This document shows positions 46,060 to 58,858 of a DNA stretch of 64,000 nt, one piece after another; within the stretch, counting starts at the first letter, position 1; each line of letters opens with the position of its first letter. Source of the stretch: Quercus robur (taxonomy: Eukaryota > Streptophyta > Magnoliopsida > Fagales > Fagaceae). The notes beneath the pieces are model-generated. The model did no database searches and was not told the DNA's origin. It was given only the letters and a program-made list of their open reading frames with translations. The translations under genes and the position numbers were made by a program. The DNA is taken from the NCBI RefSeq assembly GCF_932294415.1, contig NC_065543.1, positions 24,298,530 to 24,362,529 of the forward strand, read 5' to 3'.

Positions 46060-47070
46060 CAATTTTTTTTTTTTTTTTTTTGATCCAAAAGGTCTAACAA
46101 TTTAGAATAAGAGTAATTATATAACATGCTAAATAATTTAATGAATCATGTGATTTAGAGCCCATTTGGATAGGCTCTTCATAAAGCCTTGACATGCGTT
46201 TTAACCAAAACCTTGCTTCACGAAAGCAGCAAGGTTGTGTTTTTTAAATGGTAGTGTACACATAATTTTCGTAAAAGATAAATCACACGATCACAAAATA
46301 GTGTAACAAATTATCAACTTGTATTGATTTGTCTATATGTGAGTATAATCCTCTGTATAAATCTTTACAATGAAAGAGTACAATAAATTCCTCTAATTCA
46401 ATCTCCAAGAAACTTTACGGTCCGAAGGGGCTATAAAGCTTGATCTTAAATCGTGCTTTGATGTCTCCAAGTTGAATGAATTTGATCGTGCTTGATTTGA
46501 TGCGAGGGCTGTTGGCTTAATCTCGGATTGGATTAAAGGAGAATCTCCACTTTGATTTGAAGAAGTAGGAATAAACCTTGATGAACAATGAAATTCTTAT
46601 GAACTTAGAGATGACACTCTATTTTTTGGCAAAGTGTTAGTAGGATTTTCTCTCTAAGTGTCTCCTTTTTCTTATATGAGAAGCCCTATTTATAGGCAAC
46701 TTAATAGTATTTAATTTGGAATTTTCTCTCAGCATTTATTGAAAATTAATTATGAATTTAATTTGGTCTTTCATTTAATAAAAACTTTTTGTTCTTTTCT
46801 CCTGACATTGTCATATGGCTTTCTTCATTTGATGTCGTCACGTGGCTTGATTTCATTTGTTGATCATCCACATCATCAATTAGAGATTAATTTGATCATA
46901 AATATTTTATCATGAATAATCAGACAATTGTGAATACATCATAAACTTTTTGATGTCTACAAGTAGATTTTCACGTTTTAGGAAACTCAGCTTTAATAAG
47001 CCAGGATGGTTACCACTACTTAATGAATTGAAATAAATTCCTCCAATATGATTTAGAGTAAAACTTTGTA
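46060..47070. other. AT-rich spacer
   Basis: No gene is supported. A fragment near 46158-46240 (GAGCCCATTTGGATAGGCTC) resembles the end of a MITE. The rest may be an old LTR-like insert but shows no clear ends. Confidence 0.4.
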
Positions 47071-47071
47071 C

Positions 47072-50000
47072 TTTTTTTTTTTTTTTTTTTGAGGAAACCA
47101 CGTAAAATACTTTTATTCAGATAAACCTAATAAATCGGCTTGAAGTACATCATGAAAATGTGAAGGAATATCCTCCATCCAAACTAACAAATCTGGAATG
47201 CCAGCGGCATGTCTAGCCAGATTATGAGCTAAAACGTTACAATCCCTCTTAACATGAGAGTAATGTAATTCTTCAAAATGTTGAGATAACTGTTTGGCCT
47301 CCTCAATGAGCAATCCCATTGGTATTAGCAGGCTTTCTTCCTCCATTAACCCTTTGATAACAGACAAAGAGTCACCCTCTAGTACTGCCCTTTTCACCCC
47401 CACTTCCAAAGCAAATAACAGAGCCTATGCCGCTGCTGTTGCCTCAATATCCTCACTGCATAACTCCTGGTGTACCGGTTTTGAGCATGAAGCAATCACA
47501 GATCCTTGGTGATCTCTTATAACGACTCCAATGCCAGACTTTTTATCATGTGGGAAGACGGCTCCATCGAAATTAATTTTGAAAAGCTCCGATGGTGGTA
47601 GCTTCCAATGAATTCTGGTACTACGATTCTGCTGCACTGGAGTAGCCATAGGCAGTTGCCGAGCATGGTATTCGGCTAACCAAGACTTCGAGATGTGAGG
47701 AATTTGGTGAAGTGAGTCCGCTGGTTGGTTGAGACGAACCCAATTCCGCTGGTTCCAGATTGTCCAAGTCGTTACAGGAAAGACCTCTGTTTGATGGTTG
47801 TTTGTAATTAACCACGACAACAGCTCTTTGAAAGTCACGAACTGAACAGAAAACCGGAAATTCCATAGCTCCATATCCGACCACACCGAATCTAGTTCTG
47901 GGCAGGACCACAGGGCATGCAGTGAGTCTTCAGTATGGGCATGGCATTTGACACATAGAGAATCCGTTGAGATGGTTAGACGGAATAGTGCATTCTTCGT
48001 CGGCATAGCTTCACGGCATGCACACCAGAGCAGTGTTTTCACCTTGGGAGGAACTCGCAGTGACCAAACTCCATTCCACAGCTGCTTCTCGTCATTTGTG
48101 GATACTTGTGGTTCAGCAGACAGCTCGTCTTCCATTTTTAAGAATTTGTATCCGGTCTTGCAACTATATTGGCCATTGCTTGAGTGAGGCCAGAATAGAA
48201 TATCCTCTGAAGCTTCACTGCTTAAAGGAATGGTCTTGATTAGCTCTGCTTCCTCTGTATTTAACAATCCGTATAGCATCTCATCATTCCACATCCTCCT
48301 ACTTGGGTCGATAAGGATATCCACTTTAGAATTCTCAAAATCTGTCAAGGGAAAGGATAGTACTTGTGGAGGGTGTTTTCTTGGCAGCCAATGATCTTGC
48401 CAAATTCTGATTTTTTTTCCATCACCAACTCTCCATCTAGCCCCCCCTTTGAATAACATCCCTCCCTACAAGTATACTCCTCCAAGCATAAGATCCCATC
48501 CTTGACTCCTTGGCCTCCATAATGGTTGAATTCGGAAAAAACCGCGCCTTGAACACTTTGTAGAAAAGGGAGTTATGATTATGCAAAAGCCTCCAAGCTT
48601 GCTTTGCTAGTAAGGAGTCATTGAATTTTGCTAAGTCTCTAAAGCCCATGCCACCCACTCCTTTGGCTTTATTCAACTCATCCCACTTGACCCAATGTAT
48701 CTTCCTACGATCTCCTCGTTGTCCCCGCCAAAATTTTTTAATCATGGTCTCAATCTCATTGCATAGACCTATTGGAATTTTGAAGCATCCCATGGTGTAT
48801 GTGGGGATGGCTTGGATGACTGATTTTATCAATACCTCCCTACCGGCCTGTGAAAGTAACTTCCCTTCCCATCCTTGAAGTTTTCTCCACACTCGCTCCT
48901 TTATGTAATTGAAACTTGCTTTTTTCCTTTTCCCCACAAAAGATGGTAGACCCAAGTATTTCTCATATTGCATAATTTCTGGTACACCCCACGCCTCTTT
49001 AATTTGCTCCTTTAAAGCCCCGTTAGTTGCTTTGCTGAAGAACAGTGCTATCTTGCTTCTATTTATTTTTTGGCCGGAAGCAACTTCATAGGCATTTAAC
49101 ATCTCCAATACTTTGCCACATTCCTCCATTTTTGCCTTGCAAAAAAGGAGACTATCATCTGCAAAAAGCAAATGTGTTAGTTTTGGGCCTCTTCTACAAA
49201 GGGAGAAACTATGAATATCTCCATTCCCTTCTACTTTTTTGAGCAACCCGTTCAACCCTTTAGTGCATAGCAAAAAAAGGAAAGGGGAAATAGGGTCGTC
49301 TTGCCTAATACCCTTTGTAAGGTGAATCATTCCACAAGGTTCTCAATTCACCAACACTGAGTATGTAACAGTTTTAACATATAACATCATCAGATTTATC
49401 CATCCTTCATTGAACCCCATCCTCCTCATTATGTCTTCCAAAAAAGGTCATTCCACCCTATTATAGGCCTTACTCATGTCAAGTTTAACTACCATATAAC
49501 CACGCGAGCCAGAATTATATCGTTGCAAACAATGTAATGTCTCAAATGCCACCATTATATTATCAGAGATAAGTCTATCTTTGGTAAAGGCAGGGGCGGC
49601 CCAACATAATTTGGGGCCTAAGGCGAAAAATTTATGCGGGGCCTTAAATATGTAAATATTAATTAAACAAAATTATTTAATACGAATCAAATTAAGGTTA
49701 ATTTGATACATTAAATACATAAATAATACCAACTAGACTAATGTTAATTTCATATAGAGAATTGAATATCATAGTTGAATTATAAATATTAGTAAAAATA
49801 AATAAAAATATATTGCGATTGAAAAAGATATTTTATTTTTGGATATAAGACGATGCATAGTTAAATAAAATTGTAATCTAATTTTTAATTTTATATTTTG
49901 ATTTTAAGAGAGAGAGAGAGAGATTGATATTATTTGGTGTATGGTTTTGTAGGATATTAGTTTACAAAAATCAAAGTCTCAAACTATTAGGGGAGATTAA

Positions 50001-50830
50001 TCTATAATTGATGATTTAACACATTTGCAACACCTTTTTGAAATATTTTAGGGTTTCAATTGAGTTAAGATTCTATTGGTTTTGTACTTTGAGAGTCTTA
50101 ATAGAAATGAAAAAGAAAAATGCGCTAATTAAAAGTATTATAAAATGTTCAAAATATAATGTGATATTGTCTCTCATTGATGAACTTCATCAATTTAACT
50201 AATGAATGTTTATATCACGTTTTTTGTGATTAATAACATGGCAATTTGTAAGTCAATAGTAAAATTTGTACATCACTAATAAAAAAAATGTACAACCTTT
50301 AGAAAATATATATAATTTTATAAAAATTTGGGACTTTAATTATGAAAAGTGGGGCCTTTTTTCCCAAGCAAAATTTTGTTTTTTGGTGGGGCCTTAGGCC
50401 TAGGCCTTGAGCCGGCACTGGGTAAAGGCAGATTGGTGTTCTGTGATAATTGAAGGTAAAACTTTTTTTAAACGGTTAGCTAAAACTTTAGAAAAATTTT
50501 TATACAACACGCTACACAAGCTAATAGGGCGAAACTGGTGGGCATATTCAGGGGAGTGTGTTTTGGGTATCAGTGTGATAAAAGTATGGTTGATAGATTG
50601 GGGCAAAGTACCTGAGTTTAGCCACATGAGAATGGAGGAGGTAGCATCATGATTAACTGTTCCCCAAAAGTGTTGGTAGAAAAGAGGTGGCATTCCGTCT
50701 GGACCAGGGGCTTTGAGGAGAGCCATTTGTTGCAAAGCCACTTCTACTTCATGTACTTCAAATTTTTTGCACAATAAGGCATTCATCTCATCAGTAATCA
50801 CTAATTTTTTGCACAATGATTCACTATTAT
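47072..50830 (-). pseudogene. 5'-truncated L1-type LINE (RT and RNase H), split by a hAT-like element
   Basis: On the minus strand the RT starts at about 50816 with VEVALQQMALLKAPGPDG and FRPISLCSVLYKNFSKVLA. It is interrupted by the insert at 49591-50420 and resumes to the catalytic LLFADDSLLF near 49150. Then come the connection region, a zinc-binding CHAHTEDSLHALWSCPEL near 47930, and an RNase H with FKINFDGAVF near 47580 and the end near 47113. A poly(A) tail is seen as T residues at 47072-47090. One frame break lies at a seven-C run (48441-48447). Stops lie near 47427 and 49340. It is better preserved than the LINE at 5890. Confidence 0.9.
49591..50420. mobile_element. hAT-like non-autonomous element with perfect 8-bp TSD
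   Basis: The ends are CAGGGGCGGCCCAA and, from the other strand, CAGTGCCGGCTCAA. GGTAAAGG lies on both sides (49583-49590, 50421-50428). Removing the insert and one GGTAAAGG restores a continuous LINE RT sequence. The inner ends share GGGGCCTAAGGC with the element at 9355-10405. Confidence 0.92.
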
Positions 50831-52770
50831 GTGGCGTTTAGTATAGGATAATATTTTAGGATTTCTAGCAATGTTGAAGGATTTCCACATTTGGTTATAA
50901 ATCACATAAGAGAATTAGATGCTAGAGTATCTGGATTCTCGCTCAATGCTTTTTTTGTATAAAAAATAAAAAATAAAAGTAGATTTTAGAAGGTGGGAAT
51001 CCACATTCTCATGCTTGATAAAGTTCTAACAATTTTACCCCTCGTCCCTATCCTTTAACTAATAGAAATAATATATAAAAAAATTATTATTATAAATTGA
51101 CAATTTAAATAATTATTTTTGTATTATACATGTCATTTAAAAAATGTTATACTATATTTCTATTGAATTATTCATGATTTATAGTTTATATTTTGTTTCT
51201 CGTAATTTATTTGTAAGAGGAATTTAAAAAAATGATATTGTATTTACAAATCAAATGATATTTTGAGAAAAATATATAATTCTTATAAGATTCTTTAAAA
51301 TAATCAAATAAGCATTTCATATTCTCATGATTTTTATTAGATTCTAAAGCAAATCAAACATAAAAATAATTACATTCCAAAACATCCAGATTGTCAAGCA
51401 TTACATTCTCAAGAACCTAGACATCAAGATAATGCAGATTTTCCCATACCAAACACCACCTTACGTGCTTACTAGTGCCTGTTGTAAGCTAGAAAATAAT
51501 ACAATGTAAGTAACTACCAAAATCAATTGAATAGTAGGAATAATTCAAATACAACAAAAAAAGATAAAATAAAATAAGGAATCCATATTCAGTTTATGCT
51601 TTCGTGTATGATCAATTCATCTTTTCTTCAAAATCACACATCGTTAGATTTGACTAGTCAACATTTCCCAACCCTCCACCTGCCCGCTGATATATATAAT
51701 ATAAAAGTTCTAACCCACTGTACACTGCGCAAATTCCATTTCCTCTATGAAACAATATACAGTCCAAATTTTCCTAAAAGAAAGTTTGCCACGTTTTGAT
51801 CTATTCTGCTTCCAATTCAATTGTAGCACACTAGAACATATCTTAAGTCATCGTTGTTGTGAAGTCGGGACCTACACCAGATCATCAAGATGGCACAAAC
51901 TCTACTACCTGCACCAAATTATCAGATTCTCTCTCTCTCTCTCTCTCTCTCTCTCCAAGTCCACGATGTCAATGGGAATGGAAAAAAAAAATCATGTTTT
52001 GATTGGTTCAAAACAATCGAGCTACCAGCTGCAGCCTTCAAAGTTCGCAGCTGCAAAGCACTATAAACAACCAAATGGAGGGAGATATGATTATGTCAAA
52101 TATAAATTTCAAGATGATATCTATTTTCTCAAATCATATATATAAGAGAAAGCTGAGTGCCTCATATTAAGCCAAGAGACATAACTAACTTTGCACAATA
52201 TTTGTATTACAGTAATCATACAACTAAAAGATTTCTATAGACCTAACTTTGCACAAATAATAGCCCAAACTCTCTTCTGCCATGTAAACTTCGCATCTAT
52301 AGTTTGAAGTTTCAACAAATTTCCCATAGATGATGGGATTGTCCAGAGTTATGTCCAACTTAAGCCAAGATACCTCAGCTCAATCATGTTTCCTATGGTA
52401 CGGGGCAATTGCAGGTGGAACACACATTCAAGATCGTGAACATGAAACCCTTAGAAGCATCCTAGGAACAAACCTACAAGGCCACTTTGTGATATATCCA
52501 CTTCTCTCTCTCTCTCTCTCATACACCTTTTTTATTTGCATGGCAATCTCCAATTAACATCCATGTTGTAGCCGATTCTAATGACAAAAATTTACTACTT
52601 CCACATTTTCAATACTTCTCATGTTTCATTGGCCAAGAATGGATGAACCATGTACTGAAAACTAATATTTGAAAGCAAGCATAAGAAGAAGAACATGTGA
52701 GAAATTAAGCATGGATGAAGAGAAAAGTGGTTTTTTTTTTTTTTTTTTTAACACATATTTCTGATAAAAA

Positions 52771-53341
52771 CTTTTTTTTCCTCTGTAGATTATAAAGCAA
52801 GGCTTGATAAAAGGAAGTACAACTACCACATTAACCAAACATCTAAACAGTGGTAATTGTGTGAGTGCTCTTCTTAATCTTTTCAGTCAATTTAATGTTT
52901 CTTGGAAACCTATCTTGGTACAAGTTACATTATTATTATTATTTTTCTCTCTATTATGATTAAAGACATATCAGAAAAGGACTTAGGTTGTAAGTTGTAT
53001 TAGTTGGCAACTTGGATGTTCATTTATTTGCTACTTTTCTGCTATGCTATCTTTTGTAAAAGCATACTTTTTTTCCCTCTATATCTTATAAAGCAACACT
53101 TGCCCAAAGGAAGTACAATGGCCGCTTAACCAAACATCTAAACAATGGTAATTTTCTGGGTGCTCTTCTTGATCTTTTGGGCCAATTTAATATTTCTTGG
53201 AATCCTTTCTTGGTACAATCTCTATCAAGATTAAAAATATATAACAAGACTACAAGAGTAGCTAGGTTGTGAGCTGTATTAGTTGGCAACTTGGCTATTC
53301 TTTTCTTTGTTGCATTTCCATTATGCTATCTTTTCTAAATG
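52771..53341. repeat. Tandem duplication, period about 296
   Basis: Copy 1 is 52771-53066 and copy 2 is 53067-53341. Shared landmarks are TTATAAAGCAA (with one variant), AACCAAACATCTAAACA, GTGCTCTTCTT, TTGGTACAA, TTAGTTGGCAACTTGG and TATGCTATCTTTT. The copies are clearly diverged, so this is old. Confidence 0.8.
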
Positions 53342-53454
53342 TGTGTTCAGAGTTCAGGACTGGTACATTTGGTTGTTAATGGTGACCATCTCAAATGGTT
53401 AAGGTGAGTAACCTCTTTGAAAAGTGTTTGATGGCCAATTGACATTCGGTATTT

Positions 53455-53935
53455 GTTATCTTCAGATTTCATTTTCGGTCCTCTAACTTTGCTTTCATTC
53501 ATTTTAGTCCTCTAACTTTCAAGTTTATTCAATTAAGGCTTTTTCATCAACTTTTGTTATATGTTGTTATTTTTTTCAATTTTTCTTCAAATTTTTTAAA
53601 TTAAAAAAATTCAATTAATGATTGAAAAATATTTTCTAGATTTTTTTTTCAGTCCTCTAACTTTCAAGTTTATTCAATTAAGGCTTTTTCATCAACTTTT
53701 GTTATATGTTGTTGTTATTTTTTTCAATTTTTCTTCAAATTTTTTAAATTAAAAAAATTCAATTAATGATTGCAAAATATTTTCTAGATTTTTTTTTTTC
53801 AAAAAATTTTAACAAAAGTTGACGAAAAGGCCTTAATTGAATAAATCTGAAACTTAGAGGACTGAAATCAATGAAAGTAAAGTTAAAGGATTGAAATGAA
53901 ATCTGAAGAAACTTAGAGGGTCAGTTTTACATTTT
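53455..53935. mobile_element. Fold-back MITE with internal tandem duplication
   Basis: The left arm (TCAGATTTCATTTTCGGTCC…) and right arm (…GAAATGAAATCTGAAG) are inverted copies of about 80 bases. A 145-base unit starting AGTCCTCTAACTTTCAAG is repeated inside, at 53506-53650 and 53651-53798, nearly identical. Only the internal part was duplicated. Confidence 0.75.
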
Positions 53936-54157
53936 AGCCAAAAAATTATGATGAAAGCCAAATAAATATAGCTAAATTGTTGCCAATAATAGAAAATAAA
54001 AAGAAGATATCCACACATAGGGTGGATTATAGGCTAGTAATAATAACAGCTGAAAGAGAGCTATCACATCTCATATTTTTAACTAGATATACAATATCAT
54101 CACCTCCCTGACAATGGATTAAAATTCTAAAAGTCCAACCATTACCTGGACAAAAAT

Positions 54158-56227
54158 TTACATTTTTCTCCAAATGTTGATGATACCATCTGCTAATGAC
54201 TTCAGATTTCCCCACAGAGATGATTTCCTAGGAACTTCTGCATCATTTTTCTGCCTAGTAGAAACATCTCTGAACATGGAAAATGACACCTTGCCTTAAG
54301 ATCCAACTCATAAGTGGTAAAAGGATAAAGAATTCATGAAAAAGAAAAATACAGGAACAGAAAAACAATCTGGCTTGTGTAAGATTCAAGGGCAAATAAC
54401 ATCTAAGATAGGAGACAGGTTCACAATAAAAAGAAGCTAGACCATTTTAGGTAGAAATAACCCATTAGGGCTTCAACGGTGTGCTTACACAACTGCTCTG
54501 AAAAGAGTATAAAAGGGACATGTACACAGCAGCAAATTCTTTTTTGGATAAGAAAATAACTTCATTGAAAAAGAAATGAGAAAATACAATGAAAACTAGG
54601 CACACAGGCAGTGTGCTATGGAAACATGAGAATATCTAAACTAACTAGCAGTGAAAGTACAAAAATCAAGTAAATCATGCAAAGATTAAGGTAGAAACCC
54701 TTACTTCACATTTTTGTGAAGGCAGCACCTTAACTAGGGATACAGCTATACTAATATGGTCATCAATAATTTACTGATGAGAGTACTGCAGACTTTATAA
54801 TTGGAACTACATAAGTAACAGTATGAATTTCTAATGATGATGACAATTCAGAGAGAGAGAGAGAGAGAAGGAAAAAACCCTTACTTCACATTTTTGTCTA
54901 GTTCAATGGATCCTTGATCTTGCTCCGCTATAGACCCTAGACCATCAACATTTGGCAAGTTGTGATCAACAGCTTGCTCTTGTTTACCATCCTCTGCTTT
55001 TTCAAAATCATTGTGCTGAGCATCCTCCTTTTTGTCATCTGCAGGTTTCTCAAAACATAAGGGAGAAACTTCTTCAGCATTAACATTCTCAGATGGTTGT
55101 AGACACGAAAGAGAAGCATCCTCAGTTTCTTCTTTTAGCAGATGATTTTCCTGAGCTTCCTCCTCTGGTTTCTCTAAGCAAGGAGAAACTTCAGCATCCA
55201 CTTTAAGGACATCGCTTTGTTTTGCATCGATATCAGAGTGACTACCCTGCAAGCAAATAAGAGATGCTATAAGCCATATAGAAGAGCTTTAGGAAGCACA
55301 GAAAGTGATATATACATATATGAAATTTATGGGGAAAAAATCACAGAAAATGCACACATGGCAGCTTGATTTTCAAATCTAGCACTTTGCTCTGAAAACA
55401 TTTCATTTCATTTCATAATTGTGACTGTGATGATCTTGGGCATCTAGAAACAAATGGTAAGACGAGCATTGTTGGTCAACTTATTTCCAGGAAATGATAC
55501 TACAAGCATTGTCTATAACACATTTAGCATCTTAAAAAAGCCAAAATTAATCATAAAATGGCATCAGGAATATCGCCTTGATAACTAGCGTAAAACGTGA
55601 GTGACTTTGAAGATGTACTAGTACATATAATTTGTAATTAAAACTAATTAACTCACCGGCATTGCAGGCTTTAGTTGAGACGACAGAAAGGATATAGTTG
55701 GAGTTCCTTTCCTGGTATCCGAGGAAGACAGTTTAGACTTGTATTGTAGCTCCTGAATGATTTTTCTAACAGTATAATAAGACCCACCCACTTGTTTAAC
55801 TGCAAAAGAAGCAGTTGGGAATTTTCCACCATTCATTTCTCTATACCTGCAATTAAAAATACAATATATAAATGAAATCACACAACCGATATTAGGTTTA
55901 ATTAATTAATTATAATAGTATAAATAAACCTAGGTCATAATTCGTATATAAACTCAAACAAATATTACAGAGAAAAAATGGAAAGAAAGAAAAGAGAAGA
56001 GAGAGTAGTTACTTGCTAACAAAGGATTCGACTATAGCTTGACGTTCAAGTTTGGAGAGCCTGGTACGAACTACTCTGTCAGAGTCAGGAACAGAGGCAG
56101 CATTGGAATTGGAATTGAAATTTCTACGCCACTGATCAATATTTTTTACTTTGTTACGGGATTGGTTGTTGAATTTCAAGGACTGGGTTCCAGCTGCTGC
56201 TATTCTTGCCATCAGATTCTTTCCCAT
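54158..56227 (-). CDS. Plant protein of unknown function, four exons, with acidic middle and Trp-containing C terminus
   Basis: Exons on the minus strand: 56227-56013, 55846-55657, 55246-54885, 54269-54158, giving 292 residues. Residues 1-62 are basic with MARIAAAGTQSLKF, possibly an organelle presequence. Residues 63-108 hold the most conserved-looking part (VESFVSKYREMNGGKFP, then VGGSYYTVRKIIQEL). Residues 136-255 are acidic with two loose repeats of the pattern Glu-Lys-Pro. The last exon ends SSLWGNLKSLADGIINIWRK, an amphipathic helix. All introns are GT-AG. A TAA appears to end exon 3 at 54881-54883 but overlaps the strong donor AA|GTAAGG; splicing to CAG|A at 54269 keeps the frame. I recognise the pattern from plant proteins of unknown function and give no name. 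Confidence 0.8.
54695..54717. repeat. Copy of the exon 3 splice-donor region inside the intron
   Basis: 23 bases (54695-54717) are identical to 54875-54897, offset exactly 180 bases. The block includes the donor AA|GTAAGG and the seven preceding codon bases. It could act as a second donor. Confidence 0.75.
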
Positions 56228-56315
56228 GTTTGAAATCCACTTCCACACCAACTACATTTAAACTCTTTCTATTTCACTTTTCACTCTACAGACAGAGGAA
56301 CTGAGGGTTTTAGAT

Positions 56316-56326
56316 TTTAGGGTTTT
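56316..56326 (-). promoter_or_regulatory. Telo-box-like motif
   Basis: AAAACCCTAAA on the minus strand, about 90 bases upstream of the start codon at 56227. Telo boxes (AAACCCTA) are common near transcription starts of plant growth and translation genes. Function here is inferred. Confidence 0.35.
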
Positions 56327-56754
56327 ACAATTTTTTTCTTTTTTTTCTCTCTTTTTTCGGGTTTTTATTTTTGATAAACTTTCGGGTTTTTATTTTAAGA
56401 AAGCAAATTGGCCGTACCGGTCGACGGGATATAAATGTAATAATTAAATTAAATTAAATATTCATCTTCCTTCTGCATTTTTTTTTTTTTTTTTGGCTAA
56501 TAGGGATCTGGGTCTGGGTCTGGGTCAGACCTCACTTGGTCCAAGCCAGTCTCACCCGGCCCAAAAGTTTTTTTTTCCCTTTTTTTTTTTTATTTTTTTA
56601 ATTTTCTTTTATTTTAAAACCCTTTTTTTTTTTTTTTTTTTATCAAAAAGCACATTTTTTAAAACAAATTTTTTTAATAAATATTTTTTTTCCTTTGAGA
56701 CATAGATTTTCCTTTTTTTAAAAAAACTTGTTTCTTTTTGACAAAAATATTGTA

Positions 56755-58385
56755 ATACTTACATGAAGTTTATCCATTCGTTATTATGTTTATTTTAATA
56801 ATGTCTACCCGTAGTTTGGAAAGTTTCAATTAACCTATCTGTGGTGGCCTTTGTTAGACCATCGTAACGTTTCACCATTAAAAAACAAGAATAAAAATGT
56901 CTTTTCAATAATCTTTTATATCTCTTTCCTCCATCTCCTTTGAATCCGGAACTCTTAAAGAGACTCAATTATCCTAAAATCCTAAGATCAAAATTTCACA
57001 AACCCCATTGCCCATCTTCATCTTCTTCTACAAGTTCAATGCAAGTTCTTCTCCTTTTTCCTAGGGTTAGGGCTATGATTACAAAGAGAGAGGGCTTGAG
57101 TGGGATTCCATTTCTACTAAAAAAAGAAAAACAAAAAATCCAATTCGATTTGGAGTAGAAAAGGTTGAAAGAGCCAAAGAAATCAAAGGTTTTGCTAACC
57201 TCAAAGGAATATGCTTTGGCATCTAACTTTTTGTCTCTATTCTCTCTTTTCTTTTTCTCGATATGGGTTTTTTTATTCCCACAATCACAAACCAATTCTT
57301 TTATACTTGATATGAGCCCCAAACCCCATCAATTAATTTCTAGGTTTAATGGAATTGTGGGTTCAAGTTTTTTGGATTTGTGGATTTGAATTTTATGGGT
57401 TTAATGGATGATGGGTTTAAATTTTCTAGGTTTTATGGATTGGTGGGTTTGAATTTTTTGGGTATAATGGATTTATGGCTTCAAATTTTTTTAGGGTTGT
57501 GGTTTGAATTTCCTTTTGGTTTGATGTTTTTAGAAGTGCTTTAACGAGGTTGAAATCTTGTCATTGATGAGGCAAGGACTTGCTTCGATGAGGTCGAAAT
57601 CATGCAATTGATGGAGCACTTGCAAAAGTCCGCTGCTCAACTAGAAATAGGACAACAAGCTTAACCCAAAAAAATTTGAATCAACCCAGAAAATTGGATT
57701 TTTTTTGCTCTCTTTCTATTGTTGGGTTCTTCAAACACAAACATACCTGTTAGATACAAGATTGGCCACCCAAAGTTTATCTCCTTGCTTGCAATTAGTA
57801 GAGTGGACTGATTCTTGAGTTGATCGAATGAGATTCGAATCATGATATGAGATTTGGGTTTGAAGATTTGTTGCTTAGATAAGGTTTCTATTGTATCTTA
57901 TGTACTAAAGATGTTTATCTAATGACAATGGAAGATATGGATTACAAATATCTAATGAAGGCCACCTTAAGTGGCACTTTTCAAATCATAGGTAGACATT
58001 ATTAAAATGGGCTTAAAACTCTTCATTTTTGTCCATTGACTTTTGAGTCTATGTGTCTAACAAAATACTTAGGGGGCATTACTTAACTTGATATGGAGTA
58101 CTAAATAAGAAAAAAAAAAAAAAAAACATTCTTTATAACAGCATGAATGAAAACATTTAAAATATATATATATTTTTTAAATACTTCTTTCAAATACTGT
58201 TTTTTTGTTTTGTTTTGTTTTTGTTTTTAATGTTTTTAACTATAAAAGTGATGAGGTGGGTAACCACTACATAGCAAAAGAATCTCAAGTGGGTAAAATA
58301 ACATTTTTCAAACCATTAATAAATAACATGAAATTGAGTCTAACCACAAATGAGTCACAAATGAGTAAACTGTAATTAATCCTTA
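56755..58385. mobile_element. Possible diverged Mutator-like element
   Basis: TAATAATGTCTACC plus about 30 flanking bases near 56796-56825 occurs inverted near 57985-58008, with matching GTGGCCTT on the inner side. The right end contains TAATTACAGTTTAC in reverse, like other 'could not take up' MULE-type ends. The outer ends and duplication are not clear. Confidence 0.45.
57335..57520. repeat. Degenerate tandem repeat, unit about 35 bases
   Basis: Four to five units of the form TAGGTTTAATGGATTG followed by TGGGTTTGAATTTTTT. Unit starts lie near 57342, 57398, 57428 and 57460. Substitutions are frequent. Confidence 0.65.
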
Positions 58386-58858
58386 CTACTATTATTATTA
58401 GTGATAAACTATAAATTTTAAATTTTAAGGAGGTCAATTCTAAAATTTGAAAGGTGACCGTTATCCCAATATCCACTGGAATTTTCAAAAATTCCCGTGG
58501 GAATTTGTGGGCGTCTAGTTTTGGTCAATACAATTTGGTGATGATTTCTATCATGTTTCTTGTTTTTAGTTCTTCATCATAGAACTTGGGCTAAAGAGTT
58601 CATTTCTTTCTTTACATGAATTCATCGCCTCTATTCATGTAGAACTATTTAATCATAACAACAAGAACAACGACAATAATGATTATGTAAGTATGTAATG
58701 GAAAGTAGTTCTTAGATTCAAAATTTAAAGCATAATTTGTAACTTAGGTTTTTGGTTTAGGAAAAATCAACACTCAAAACTCAATTTCCATCACCCAATT
58801 CTCAAAATTTGTAGGCCCATCTCAAGAAAATTTGTTTGAGCTTTGGTTCTTAATTTTA

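Larger units (their letters stand above)
50831..54157. other. Spacer with tandem duplications and a fold-back MITE
   Basis: No supported gene. It contains AT-rich DNA to 51590, TC microsatellites near 51927 and 52503, a tandem duplication at 52771-53341 and a MITE at 53455-53935. The stretch 53940-54157 is the 3' UTR or downstream region of the gene that follows. Confidence 0.5.

Noticed and set aside
55282..55650. Possible extra exon of the 54158-56227 gene
   Set aside because: The exon 2 to exon 3 join is in phase without it and no matching splice sites bound an open frame here.
56493..56705. Phe-rich plus-strand open frame
   Set aside because: Made of T homopolymers; no start context, homology or splice sites.
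56940..57389. Plus-strand open frames with Ser-rich and Lys-rich stretches
   Set aside because: They fall inside a probable transposon and show no conserved domain.
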